Of a DNA stretch of 32,744 bases, positions 1 to 8,460 are shown piece by piece. The stretch covers positions 1-32,744 of the forward strand of contig DASRCB010000181.1 in the NCBI GenBank assembly GCA_035653295.1. The letters run 5' to 3'. Each line of letters opens with the position of its first letter. Within the stretch, counting starts at the first letter, position 1. The notes beneath the pieces were generated by a model. The model was not told the DNA's origin. It did no database searches and worked only from the letters and a program-made list of their open reading frames with translations. The translations under genes and the position numbers were made by a program. Source of the stretch: DASRCB01 sp035653295 (GTDB taxonomy: Bacteria; Acidobacteriota; Terriglobia; Bryobacterales; Bryobacteraceae).

Positions 1-2
1 CG

Positions 3-176
3 GGCACCGGCGGAAGAGGCACGGTGATTGGCGGAGCCGTGGAGGCCTCGACGGTGGACATCGCCCAGGAGTTCACCAATCTCATCGTTTGCCAGCGAGG
101 CTATGAGGCCAACGCCAAGGTTGTAACCACGGTGGATCAGCTCAGTCAGGACACCATCAACCTGAAGCAGTCTTAG
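3..176 (+). CDS. flgE: Flagellar hook protein FlgE, C-terminal end (partial)
   Basis: This is the last 57 residues of a gene that begins before the window. The reading frame ends at TAG (174-176). The tail reads VEASTVDIAQEFTNLIVCQR followed by GYEAN, which is the conserved C-terminal amphipathic helix shared by the axial proteins of the flagellar rod and hook. In FlgE this helix packs in the inner core of the hook. The gene is followed after 10 bp by fliN, which fits a flagellar operon. FlgG or FlgF have similar tails, so assignment to FlgE rests on the SxVDIAQEF/LIxxQRGYEAN pattern and on the position before fliN. The family is very likely right; the exact member is a little less sure. Confidence 0.8.
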   Translation, partial: GTGGRGTVIGGAVEASTVDIAQEFTNLIVCQRGYEANAKVVTTVDQLSQDTINLKQS

Positions 177-186
177 GGCTTCGAGC

Positions 187-435
187 ATGGCTGCTAACGA
201 TGAGATCGAACATATTCGCGACGTCCCCGTCGAGGTCGAAGTCGAGCTCGACAGAAAGGTGATCGCCGTTTCGGAGATCCTCGATCTTCAGGCCGGAAGC
301 GTCATTCGCATGACGCGTTCGGCGGGCGAAAACATCGACATCCTCATCGGTGGAGCGCTGATCGGGTTCGGCGAGATCGTGATCATCGAGGAGACGGTCG
401 GCGTCCGAATTACCGATTTCTGCACCGAGGATTGA
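187..435 (+). CDS. fliN: Flagellar motor switch protein FliN (short SpoA form)
   Basis: The 82-residue protein consists of little more than one SpoA (FliMN C-terminal) domain, about residues 10-80. The hallmark is the VPVEVEVELDRK strand, then a GSVIRM turn, and a closing IGFGEIVIIEETVGVRITD segment. FliN forms the lower ring of the flagellar C-ring and helps dock export substrates at the base of the motor. It starts with ATG 10 bp after flgE, and its TGA lies just before fliO. No fliM precedes it, unlike the usual fliL-fliM-fliN order. A second, much longer SpoA protein is encoded at 7615-8460, so the two may share the C-ring. Confidence 0.9.
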   Translation: MAANDEIEHIRDVPVEVEVELDRKVIAVSEILDLQAGSVIRMTRSAGENIDILIGGALIGFGEIVIIEETVGVRITDFCTED

Positions 436-440
436 CCCGC

Positions 441-728
441 ATGGATGTACTGCAACAATTCGCGGCCGTCGGAGCGGTCATCGGACTCCTCATCACGGCT
501 CTGTGGCTGCTCCGCGCTCGTCCGCGGTTCCGCGGCGCGGCGCTGTTTCGCCGTCGCCAAACCTCCGCCCTCGAGTGCGTGGGCAGCCTCAACCTTACCG
601 CACAGCACTCCGTGCACCTGGTCCGCGCCGGGCGGCAGGTGCTCGTGCTCGGCGCCGCTCCTGGCACAATCGCGTTCCTTCGCGAACTCGACTCGGCCGC
701 GCCGATCGCGCCGGAGGAACGCGCTTGA
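441..728 (+). CDS. fliO: Flagellar biosynthesis protein FliO
   Basis: A 95-residue protein with one N-terminal membrane segment (about residues 8-25), a basic stretch with several Arg after it, and a small cytoplasmic domain containing a VGSLNLTAQHSVHLVRAGRQ-like pattern. This is the layout of FliO, which helps assemble the FliP ring of the export gate. ATG 441 is chosen because GAGG (427-430) sits 10 bases upstream. A TTG at 432 overlapping the fliN stop is also in frame but is too close to that site. FliO sequences diverge strongly, so the identification leans on topology and on the location directly before fliP. Confidence 0.82.
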   Translation: MDVLQQFAAVGAVIGLLITALWLLRARPRFRGAALFRRRQTSALECVGSLNLTAQHSVHLVRAGRQVLVLGAAPGTIAFLRELDSAAPIAPEERA

Positions 729-1459
729 AACGTTGCCCGCCAGCCATCGCTGTCCTCATCGTGGCATCCTGCTCGGCGCGCGCTCAGGCCCTGTCACCCC
801 TGTTCCCCTCATCGCAGGGAAAGCCCGGCGCCTTAGGCGTTCCGCTGCAGATCATCGTTCTGCTGACCGTGCTCACCATCGTGCCGGCGGCAATCATGTC
901 CATTACGCCCTTCCTGCGCATCTCCATCGTCCTGCATTTTCTCCGGCAGGCTCTGGGCACGCAGTCGACCCCTTCGAATCAGGTGCTCATCGGTCTGGCG
1001 CTCTTCCTCAGCCTGCTCATCATTCAGCCCATCTACACCGACGTGTACAGCAAGGCGTGGCAGCCGCTCGAACGCGGCGAGATCACCACCCAGCAGGCCA
1101 TGGACGAGGCCGCCCGTCCGGTGCGCACGTTCATGCTGCGCTTCGCCCGTGAGAAGGACATCAGCCTCTTCCTCCAGGTGACGCACACTCCCCCTCCGCC
1201 GCGTGCGTCCGAGCTGACCATGACCGTGCTCATCCCCGCTTACATCATTTCCGAGCTTCGAGCCGGATTTCAGATTGGCGCCGTATTGTTCATCCCCTTC
1301 CTGGTGATTGATCTCGTCGTCGCCTCCGTCACCCTGTCCATCGGCATGATTCAGTTGCCGCCCGTCATGGTCTCCGCTCCATTCAAGGTCCTGCTGTTTG
1401 TCCTTGTGGACGGCTGGAATCTCGTTATCGGCTCGCTGGTCAGGAGCTTCTATCAATGA
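725..1459 (+). CDS. fliP: Flagellar export gate protein FliP
   Basis: A 244-residue multi-pass membrane protein of the flagellar type III export gate, where FliP forms the core channel with FliQ and FliR. An N-terminal signal peptide is visible (residues 1-22, ending SARAQA), as expected for FliP, which is cleaved. The family block beginning PFLRISIVLHFLRQALGTQ (residues 62-80), followed by PSNQVLIGLALFLS, is diagnostic. A second block reads IPAYIISELRAGFQIG and the protein ends in a VDGWNLV region. The start is TTG 725: GGAGG (713-717) lies 7 bases before it and the TTGA overlaps the fliO stop. Longer in-frame starts would run through fliO. Confidence 0.96.
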   Translation: MKRCPPAIAVLIVASCSARAQALSPLFPSSQGKPGALGVPLQIIVLLTVLTIVPAAIMSITPFLRISIVLHFLRQALGTQSTPSNQVLIGLALFLSLLIIQPIYTDVYSKAWQPLERGEITTQQAMDEAARPVRTFMLRFAREKDISLFLQVTHTPPPPRASELTMTVLIPAYIISELRAGFQIGAVLFIPFLVIDLVVASVTLSIGMIQLPPVMVSAPFKVLLFVLVDGWNLVIGSLVRSFYQ

Positions 1460-1725
1460 CGCCGCAGACCGCCGTCGAGCTGTTTCGCTCCGCGCTGATG
1501 ACGACCTTCTGGGTGGCGCTCCCTCTGCTGGCCATTGGCTTCATTGCCGGCATTGTGATCAGTCTCGTACAGATCGTCACATCGGTCCAGGAGCCGACCT
1601 TCGGAACCGTCCCCCGGCTGGCCGCTTTCCTCTTCGGGATTGTCTTCCTGATGCCGTGGATGCTGATGCGCCTCATTTCCTACACGGTGGCCCTGTTCGG
1701 GGACTTTGGGCGCTATGCAAGATAA
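1456..1725 (+). CDS. fliQ: Flagellar export gate protein FliQ
   Basis: An 89-residue protein with two membrane helices (about 15-38 and 52-75), the standard FliQ size and topology. The sequence between and around the helices, SLVQIVTSVQEPTFGTVPRL, matches the conserved FliQ loop (QxxTxxQExTLxxxPK). FliQ wraps around the FliP-FliR complex in the export gate. ATG 1456 overlaps the fliP stop in an ATGA, with AGGAG (1442-1446) 9 bases upstream. Confidence 0.96.
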   Translation: MTPQTAVELFRSALMTTFWVALPLLAIGFIAGIVISLVQIVTSVQEPTFGTVPRLAAFLFGIVFLMPWMLMRLISYTVALFGDFGRYAR

Positions 1726-2479
1726 GCAGCTCATCGGGTTTGTCATCGGCTGCCTCCTCGTGCTTACCCGTGTTTCCACGGTTTTCACCTTTCTGCCCTT
1801 TCCCGGGTTTCGCGCCGGCCCTGATCCCGCGCGCGTGCTCTTCTCCATCGCCGTAACGGTGGCGCTGTTCCCCGTCTGGCCCCGGCCGGGAATCATCCCC
1901 TCCGCCGGAACACTGGCCTTGTGGGAGATCCAGGAAGCCGCCCTCGGCCTCACCGTGGGGGTCGCGCTTTCGTTCCTCGCCGAAGCCACTCAGATCGCGG
2001 CGCAGCTTGCCGGTCTTCAGGCCGGCTTCTCCTTCGCCTCCACCATCGATCCGAACACCCAGGCCGACGCCGGCATCCTGATCGTCCTGACACAGCTACT
2101 TGCCGGACTCATCTTCTTCGCCTGTGGATTCCATCGGGACGTCATCCTCGTGTTTGCTCGCAGTCTGGAGACCTGTCCGCCGGGATCGTGGCTCATCTCT
2201 CCAATGGCGGCGGAACACGTCTGGCGCCTGGGCGCCGGCATGTTCTCCCTTGGAGTTCGCCTCGCCATGCCGGTCATCGCTCTCCTTCTGCTCGTTGATG
2301 TGACTTTCGCCCTCATGGGCAAAATCAACTCGCACCTGCAGATGCTTTCGCTCGCTTTTCCCGCGAAGATGCTCGCCGGGATGGCGGTCTTTGCCGTCGC
2401 CCTGGCCGGACTGCCGTTTTTGTTCCGCGCCTTAGCCGAACAAACCCTCGCAATGCTGCTGCGGCTGATGGAGCGCTGA
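1715..2479 (+). CDS. fliR: Flagellar export gate protein FliR
   Basis: A 254-residue membrane protein with about six hydrophobic segments. It contains the FliR block QIAAQLAGLQAGFSFASTIDP (about residues 90-110) and a PVIALLLLVDVTFALMGK segment near residue 195. FliR is one subunit of the export gate and also templates rod attachment. The ATG at 1715 overlaps the fliQ coding end by 11 bp; an in-frame TTG at 1706 is possible but has no better ribosome site. It ends in a TGATG overlap with flhB, so fliQ, fliR and flhB are probably translationally coupled. Confidence 0.95.
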   Translation: MQDKQLIGFVIGCLLVLTRVSTVFTFLPFPGFRAGPDPARVLFSIAVTVALFPVWPRPGIIPSAGTLALWEIQEAALGLTVGVALSFLAEATQIAAQLAGLQAGFSFASTIDPNTQADAGILIVLTQLLAGLIFFACGFHRDVILVFARSLETCPPGSWLISPMAAEHVWRLGAGMFSLGVRLAMPVIALLLLVDVTFALMGKINSHLQMLSLAFPAKMLAGMAVFAVALAGLPFLFRALAEQTLAMLLRLMER

Positions 2480-3540
2480 TGCCCGGCGAACGCACCGAAA
2501 AGCCGACGCCGCGAAAGGTGGAAAAGGCGCGCCGCGAAGGCAACTTTGCGGTCAGCCGCGACATCATCGGGGCTGGTCAGTTCCTTCTGTTCGTCTTCCT
2601 GCTCTCCCTTTGGAGCGCCCACCTGCTCGCCGCGCTCACCAATGCGATGTCCCGCGCGTTCCGCTTCACCAGCGCTCCGCAGGTCGATCCGGCCAGCGTT
2701 GTATCTGTCCTGCGGACCATGGCGCTGCATATCGGCCTTCCGGTGATCTCCGCCGGCGCCCTGCTGGTCCTTTTTTCCGTCGCGCTTCAGCTCGGCGTAA
2801 CGCGCTTCGGATTTGCGCTCAACAAACTCGCTCCCGACCTCACCCGTCTCGATCCCCTTCGCCGACTGAAATCCCTTCCCGCCCAGAACATCCCCGCGCT
2901 GCTCCAGTCAGTTGTCCTCATGCCGCTTTGCTTCGCCGTCGTCTGGCAGATCGCGCGCCACGGCCTCGATTCCCTCGTTGCGCTGGAGTTCGTGCCCGTG
3001 GCCACCGGCTTCCGAGTCATTGCCTCCCATGTTGACGGCCTGTTGTGGAAAGCGGCGCTGATCCTGCTTGTCCTCGGCGTGGCCGACCTCATCCGCCAAA
3101 AACGGTCCTGGACCAAACAGCTCATGATGACCAAACAGGAGATCCGCGAGGAGGCAAAGGAGACTGAAGGCAATCCTCAAATGAAGATGCGGGTTCGCCG
3201 CATCCAGCGCGACCTCGCCCGCCGGCACATGATGCGCGAGGTCCCCAAAGCCACCGCGGTCATTGTGAATCCGACGCATTACGCCGTCGCCATCCGCTAC
3301 GAGCTGGGCAGTATGGCCGCGCCAAAGGTGGTTGCAAAAGGGCGCAATTATCTGGCCCTGCGCATTCGCCAGATCGCTCTCGAACATCAGGTCCCCATCG
3401 TGGAAAACAAACCCCTCGCCCAGGGCCTGTACAAGTCGGTCGAGGTTGGGCAGGAGATCCCGGCGCACCTCTATAAGGCTGTCGCTGAAGTCCTCGCTTA
3501 TATCTACCGCCTGATGAATCCCAGAGGCCGGCCCGTATGA
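2479..3540 (+). CDS. flhB: Flagellar export switch protein FlhB
   Basis: A 353-residue protein with a basic N-terminus (GERTEKPTPRKVEKARREG), four membrane segments, and a cytoplasmic domain carrying the autocleavage motif NPTH at residues 264-267. FlhB cuts itself between the Asn and Pro, and this switches the export machine from rod/hook to filament substrates. Following the motif are YAVAIRYE and APKVVAKG, both typical. Length matches the family. Start ATG 2479 overlaps the fliR stop by one base. Its own stop lies in an ATGA overlap with flhA. Confidence 0.97.
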   Translation: MPGERTEKPTPRKVEKARREGNFAVSRDIIGAGQFLLFVFLLSLWSAHLLAALTNAMSRAFRFTSAPQVDPASVVSVLRTMALHIGLPVISAGALLVLFSVALQLGVTRFGFALNKLAPDLTRLDPLRRLKSLPAQNIPALLQSVVLMPLCFAVVWQIARHGLDSLVALEFVPVATGFRVIASHVDGLLWKAALILLVLGVADLIRQKRSWTKQLMMTKQEIREEAKETEGNPQMKMRVRRIQRDLARRHMMREVPKATAVIVNPTHYAVAIRYELGSMAAPKVVAKGRNYLALRIRQIALEHQVPIVENKPLAQGLYKSVEVGQEIPAHLYKAVAEVLAYIYRLMNPRGRPV

Positions 3541-5690
3541 CACCCGCCGCTCAGATTACCGGCATAGCCCCAGCGGGCGGAAACTCTGCACCGGGCGCCA
3601 CCGCCGCAAACGCGCGCAAGCTCGCAAAACACGCGCCCGCCGCCACAGCCGCGAGCCGACTCGGCAACATCAACTGGAACGAAGCAGCCATCCCCATCGC
3701 CGTGCTCGGCATCGTGCTGGCGATGATCACGCCCCTGCCTTCGTTCATGCTCGACATCCTGATCAGCGCCAACATCACCATGTCGGTGGTGGTGCTGCTG
3801 GTCTCGATGTATATTACTCAGCCCGTCGAATTCAGCGTCTTTCCCACGACTCTGCTGCTCATGACGCTGTTCCGTCTGGCCCTCAACATCTCCTCCTCAC
3901 GTCTCATCCTGCTCAACGGCAACTCCGGAACCTCGGCGGCGGGAGAAGTCATCCAGGCATTCGGCGCTTTCGTTGTCGGCGGCAACTACATCATTGGCGT
4001 AGTTATCTTCCTCGTCCTCATCGCCATTCAGTACGTGGTCATCAACCACGGCGCTGTCCGCATCTCGGAGGTGACCGCGCGCTTCACCCTCGACGCCATG
4101 CCCGGCAAGCAGATGTCCATCGATTCGGACCTGAACGCCGGCCTCATCGATGAAGCCGAGGCGCGCGCGCGGCGCAAACGCCTCGCCGCCGAATCGGAGT
4201 TCTACGGCGCCATGGACGGCGCCTCCCGGTTCACCCAGCGTGACGCCGTTGCCAGCATCATCATCACCGCCATCAATATCGTCGCCGGCTTCCTCATCGG
4301 CGTGCTGCAGCACAATCTCGAGTTGAAACAGGCCATCCAGACCTATACCGTTTTGACCATCGGCGACGGCCTCGTGACCGTCATCCCGGCCCTGATGATT
4401 TCCATTTCGGGCGGTCTGATCGTCACCCGTGCCAGTTCGGATTCCAGACTGGGCGCCGACGTTCAGAAGCAGCTGTTCAGTAATCCTCAGCCGCTGTTCC
4501 TCGCGTCCGGCGTATTGGTCGCGATGGCCGCCTTTCCGGGCCTTCCGAAGATCCCGTTCGTCGTGCTCGGAGCCTGTGCCGGAGCCATTGGCTGGCGCAT
4601 TCGCAACCGCGTCAGGGCGGCCCAGTCATCTGCGCCCGCTTCCGCCGCAGCGGCCAGCACTCGCGAGAATGTGGAGGCGCTGCTCCGCGTCGAACCTCTG
4701 GCCGTCGAAGTGGGGCTTGGCCTCATCAAACTCGTCGAAGGTGGAACGAACTCGCCGCTGCTGCGCAGGGTGGCCAGCATCCGGCGGCAGCTTGCCACAG
4801 AGCTCGGCTATATCATTCCGCCCGTGCGAGTAACTGACAACCTGACTCTCGGAGCGCGCGAGTATGTTATCTCCCTCAAGGGTGTGGAGGTAGCCCGCTT
4901 CGAGTTATTGCAGGGCTGCGAGCTGGCCATTAGTCCCGGTGAGAACGCAACGCCGGTTGACGGCATCGCCACGCGCGAGCCCGCATTCGGAATCGCCGCC
5001 GTATGGATATCGCCGGCCAATGTCGACGCCGCGCGCCGGGCGGGTTACACCATTGTCGATTCAGTCAGCGTCGCCGGCACTCATCTGGCCGAGGTGATTC
5101 GCCGCCACGCCTGGGAGTTGTTCTCCCGTCAGGACGCGAAGAAGTTTCTCGACCGCGTCATCGAGGAGAACCCCAAAGCGGTTGAAGACCTGGTGCCCAA
5201 ATTGCTCTCTCTCGCAGTGGTGCAAAAGGTTCTGCAGAATCTGCTTCGCGAACGCGTTTCAATTCGGGACGCAACCACCATTACGGAATCGCTGGGCGAG
5301 GCCGCGGCCGTTACAAAGAACTCGGTGCTGCTCACCGAATTTGTGCGCCAGGCCATCCGCCGCCATCTGGTCAGGCCGTACCTCAATCAGACCGGCGATC
5401 TCGCCGCCTGGCTCGTCGATCCGGCCATCGAGCAGTCTGTCGAAACGACCGTCGAGCACGGCGAGACGATGAGCCACATCAATATCGCTCCCCAGAAGAT
5501 ACGCGAAATCATCGACCGCTTCTCGCGCGCGCTCGGCTCGCCCGACACAGCCGCGACGGTGCTGGTCAGCTCGGGGGCGCGCTTCTTCCTGAAACAGATT
5601 ATCGAGACAGCACTGCCTGCCGTCGCGGTGCTCTCCCACACCGAAATTCCGGCCGGCGTGAAGATCGTCGCCGTTGGCACGGTGCGATGA
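3537..5690 (+). CDS. flhA: Flagellar export protein FlhA
   Basis: A 717-residue protein with about eight membrane helices (residues 48-350) and a large cytoplasmic C-terminal domain (about 375-717). The FHIPEP-family signature is seen at residues 182-196 (RFTLDAMPGKQMSID), in the loop that couples export to proton flow. FlhA forms the nine-fold cytoplasmic ring that receives chaperone-substrate complexes. The N-terminus has an extra 40 residues rich in Ala, Pro and Gly before the first helix, longer than in many FlhA. ATG 3537 overlaps the flhB stop (ATGA). Confidence 0.97.
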   Translation: MTPAAQITGIAPAGGNSAPGATAANARKLAKHAPAATAASRLGNINWNEAAIPIAVLGIVLAMITPLPSFMLDILISANITMSVVVLLVSMYITQPVEFSVFPTTLLLMTLFRLALNISSSRLILLNGNSGTSAAGEVIQAFGAFVVGGNYIIGVVIFLVLIAIQYVVINHGAVRISEVTARFTLDAMPGKQMSIDSDLNAGLIDEAEARARRKRLAAESEFYGAMDGASRFTQRDAVASIIITAINIVAGFLIGVLQHNLELKQAIQTYTVLTIGDGLVTVIPALMISISGGLIVTRASSDSRLGADVQKQLFSNPQPLFLASGVLVAMAAFPGLPKIPFVVLGACAGAIGWRIRNRVRAAQSSAPASAAAASTRENVEALLRVEPLAVEVGLGLIKLVEGGTNSPLLRRVASIRRQLATELGYIIPPVRVTDNLTLGAREYVISLKGVEVARFELLQGCELAISPGENATPVDGIATREPAFGIAAVWISPANVDAARRAGYTIVDSVSVAGTHLAEVIRRHAWELFSRQDAKKFLDRVIEENPKAVEDLVPKLLSLAVVQKVLQNLLRERVSIRDATTITESLGEAAAVTKNSVLLTEFVRQAIRRHLVRPYLNQTGDLAAWLVDPAIEQSVETTVEHGETMSHINIAPQKIREIIDRFSRALGSPDTAATVLVSSGARFFLKQIIETALPAVAVLSHTEIPAGVKIVAVGTVR

Positions 5691-5703
5691 GAAGGAGACA
5701 GCT

Positions 5704-6834
5704 TTGAACGGGATGCGAATCAAATCGTTCTTCGCGGCTTCGGTTGATGCCGCTCTGGCGGAAGCGCGCAGGGAGCTCGGACCCGAGGCCATGCTCGTTC
5801 AATCGCGGCCGGCCCCGGCGGAAGCTCGCGCGCTTGGCGATTACGAGGTGGTCTGCGCTCTCCTGCCGTCGGAAACAGGTGATACCAAAACCCCATTGCC
5901 GTCCACGCCGGGCGATCGAGCCGGTAACGCCTCCGATGTGCGAAAGCTGACCAGCGAGCTCGATGCGCTCCGCGACACCGTCGCCCGCCTCCAGTCTGTA
6001 ATCGTCAGCAATCAGATCTCACCCATTCGCACACCCCCGCAATTCGAGTCAATCCGTGTTGCTCTCGCTGATGCGGAACTCCATCCTTCATTGATCGGCG
6101 ACCTTATCGACCGCGCGGCCGCTGAGCAGAGTGACCAATCGCCCTTCACTCCTGAGCAGCTTCTCGCTCGCCAGCTCACATCCATCATCGCCGCCGATGC
6201 CTCGGTCGACGCCGGGCAAACGGCAATCGCGCTGGTCGGCCCTCCCGGAGCGGGCAAGACTTCGTGCATCGCGAAACTCGCGGCCCGCTGCGGCGTTGCC
6301 GCGCGGCGTTCTACCGAAATCCTCTCTCTGGACGAACACCGCGTTGCTGCGTCCGAACAACTCCGCGCCTACGCCTCCATTCTCGGCGTCGGCTTCCGGC
6401 TGATTTCTGACCGCACCGAGCTGCCCCATGTGCTCGATGAGTGCCGCCGGAAAAACCTGGTCCTGATCGATACCCCAGGATTCTCATTCGCCGAAGCCGA
6501 AGCCTGTCGGGAGCTGGCCGCGGCCTTCCGCGCGCGCAGCTCCGTTCAGGTGCAGCTCGTCCTGCCCTGTTCGATGCGCGCCGCCGATCTGCGTCGCGCC
6601 GCTGAATTCTATGAAGCGTTTCCTGTGCGCCGGCTGATCTTCACGCGTCTTGATGAGACCGCCGCTTACGGCCACATGATCAACGAGTCCGTTCGGCAAA
6701 AAAAACCAATCTCGTTCCTTGGCACGGGGCCGGTCATTCCCGACGACATCGAGCCGGCCGACCCGGTCCGCATCGCCGATCTCGTCCTCAAAGCCCGCAG
6801 CACGCCGGCCTGGGCTGCGGCGGCAGCCGTTTAG
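5704..6834 (+). CDS. flhF: Signal-recognition-particle-type GTPase FlhF
   Basis: A 376-residue FlhF: N-terminal basic region (MRIKSFFAAS.. then ELGPEAMLVQSR), a variable middle region with a coiled-coil-like stretch, and a C-terminal NG GTPase domain. The P-loop GPPGAGKT is at residues 179-186 and the switch motif DTPG at 256-259. FlhF places new flagella at the cell pole or another chosen site. The start is TTG 5704, with AAGGAG (5692-5697) 6 bases upstream; ATG 5713, three codons in, is the alternative. Its usual partner ATPase FlhG is not the next gene; fliA follows after 26 bp. Confidence 0.93.
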   Translation: MNGMRIKSFFAASVDAALAEARRELGPEAMLVQSRPAPAEARALGDYEVVCALLPSETGDTKTPLPSTPGDRAGNASDVRKLTSELDALRDTVARLQSVIVSNQISPIRTPPQFESIRVALADAELHPSLIGDLIDRAAAEQSDQSPFTPEQLLARQLTSIIAADASVDAGQTAIALVGPPGAGKTSCIAKLAARCGVAARRSTEILSLDEHRVAASEQLRAYASILGVGFRLISDRTELPHVLDECRRKNLVLIDTPGFSFAEAEACRELAAAFRARSSVQVQLVLPCSMRAADLRRAAEFYEAFPVRRLIFTRLDETAAYGHMINESVRQKKPISFLGTGPVIPDDIEPADPVRIADLVLKARSTPAWAAAAAV

Positions 6835-6860
6835 AGCCGGAATTCCACAGGAGTCAGCGC

Positions 6861-7634
6861 ATGCGACGTTATCCAACAGCCCAGACCTCCGCCGAGGAGA
6901 GAGAGCGCCTCATTCTGGAGCACCTGCCGCAGGTGCGACTCATTGCCCGCCGCATTCACGAGCGCCTGCCGGAGACCGTGAATTTCGACGACCTGGTCTC
7001 CAGCGGCATCGTGGGCCTGATTTCCGCCATCGACCGCTTCGATCCCGCGCACAACGTGAAACTAAAGACGTACGCCGAATACAAGATCCGGGGCGCCATT
7101 CTGGACAGCCTGCGCGGGCTGGACTGGGCTCCGCGCCAGCAGCGCAAGCGAACCAAACAAATCGAAGCGGCCATCTCCAAACTGGAGCAGCGCTCCCACC
7201 GCACTCCCACCGAGGAGGAGGTTGCCCAGGAGCTTGGCCTCAGCATTGACGAGTACCACGACTGGCTGGTCGACATCCGCGGCGTGAATCTGGGGACCCT
7301 GGAGTCCGGCGGCCGCGATGACGAGAGTCACGACCTGCTCAAGTACATCTCCGACGACGAGGAAAACTGGCCCTCTCGCCTGCTGGAGCGCGCCGAACTG
7401 CAGCGGCTGCTGGCTCAGGCCATCGAGAAAATGCCGGAAACGGAACGGCTCGTCCTCAGCCTGTACTATCACGAGGAACTCACCCTGCGCGAGATCGCCG
7501 GTATTGTCCACCTGCACGAGTCGCGAGTGTCGCAGCTGAAATCGCAGGCCATTCTTCGCCTGCGGGCATGGATCGAGAAGCGCTGGCCCGCCGACCGGGG
7601 ACAAGGAGTGAGGGATGCCCGCGCCGGGGCGTGA
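6861..7634 (+). CDS. fliA: Flagellar sigma factor FliA (sigma-28)
   Basis: A 257-residue sigma-70-family protein with regions 2, 3 and 4 and no region 1. Region 2 contains VNFDDLVSSGIVGLISAIDR with the KLKTYAEYKIRGAILDSLRG block that is typical of FliA/WhiG factors. Region 4 (about residues 190-240) has the HTH LTLREIAGIVHLHESRVSQL. FliA directs RNA polymerase to late flagellar and motility genes. AGGAG (6849-6853) lies 7 bases before the ATG. It overlaps the next gene by 20 bp. No FlgM anti-sigma gene is nearby. Confidence 0.95.
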   Translation: MRRYPTAQTSAEERERLILEHLPQVRLIARRIHERLPETVNFDDLVSSGIVGLISAIDRFDPAHNVKLKTYAEYKIRGAILDSLRGLDWAPRQQRKRTKQIEAAISKLEQRSHRTPTEEEVAQELGLSIDEYHDWLVDIRGVNLGTLESGGRDDESHDLLKYISDDEENWPSRLLERAELQRLLAQAIEKMPETERLVLSLYYHEELTLREIAGIVHLHESRVSQLKSQAILRLRAWIEKRWPADRGQGVRDARAGA

Positions 7635-8460
7635 CCGCTGGCTGAGCGAACAATGGGCGACCGCATTCGCGCGCTCGGTGGAGGATATGACCGGGCAGCG
7701 CACCACCTTCGAGGTTTCCGCTCCCTCCCCCGATGCCGCCGAAACCGCTGATCTTGTCTGGAGGCGTCAGAGCTTCAATTTCTCTTCCGCCGGGCCGTTT
7801 TGGATCGGGGCATCGCCGGCCACAATCTCCGATATCGGCAGCCTCATTCTGCACGCCGCCGGCATCGACGATGCGGACGCGGACACCATTTCCGGCACGT
7901 TTTACGAGATGCTTGGCCAGGCGCTCGGAACCGTGGTGCGGGTCATCTCCGCGACCGTGGGAAGCGAAGTCAAGCCCGCCGACCAGGACGACTCCGCGCC
8001 CGAAGCAGACGCCTCGCCACTCGTGGTCCGCATCTCCATTGGAGATGCTCCCGCGATTACTCTCAGGACGGCTGTTTCGCCGCGCCTCAGCCAGGCGATC
8101 GAACAGGCCGCGGCGCCCCGCCCCGACGAGCCTCCCGCCCCGCCGAGCGCTGTGCAGGTTGCGAACAACCCACCACCCGCCGCCGCGCCACCGCAAAAGC
8201 CGCGTCCCATCGATCTGCTGCTCGATGTCGAGCTGCCGGTCAGCGTTTCTTTCGGACGCGCGCAGCTGCTCCTCAGGGACGTGATCAAGCTGACCACCGG
8301 GTCCATCATCGAATTGAATCGCTCCATTTCGGAGCCAGTGGACGTTATTGTGAACAACTGCGTCATCGCCCGCGGCGAGGTGGTCGTCGTCGAGGGCAAT
8401 TTTGGCGTGCGTATTCATCAGGTCGTCAGCCGCCAGGAAAGGTTACGAACACTGCGATGA
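7615..8460 (+). CDS. FliN/FliY-family flagellar motor switch protein (long form)
   Basis: A 281-residue protein in three parts: an N-terminal domain (1-155), a Pro/Ala-rich linker (about 165-198), and a C-terminal SpoA domain (200-272) that begins with LLLDVELPVSVSFGR and ends GEVVVVEGNFGVRIH. The C-terminal part is clearly homologous to the 82-residue FliN at 187-435. The N-terminal part has a segment (ISDIGSLIL, then ISGTFYEMLGQALG, residues 71-105) that loosely recalls the CheC/FliY phosphatase fold, but the catalytic Asn of CheC is Gly here. AGGAG (7604-7608) is 6 bases before ATG 7615. It may take the place of FliY, or of FliM, in the C-ring. Confidence 0.82.
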   Translation: MPAPGRDRWLSEQWATAFARSVEDMTGQRTTFEVSAPSPDAAETADLVWRRQSFNFSSAGPFWIGASPATISDIGSLILHAAGIDDADADTISGTFYEMLGQALGTVVRVISATVGSEVKPADQDDSAPEADASPLVVRISIGDAPAITLRTAVSPRLSQAIEQAAAPRPDEPPAPPSAVQVANNPPPAAAPPQKPRPIDLLLDVELPVSVSFGRAQLLLRDVIKLTTGSIIELNRSISEPVDVIVNNCVIARGEVVVVEGNFGVRIHQVVSRQERLRTLR

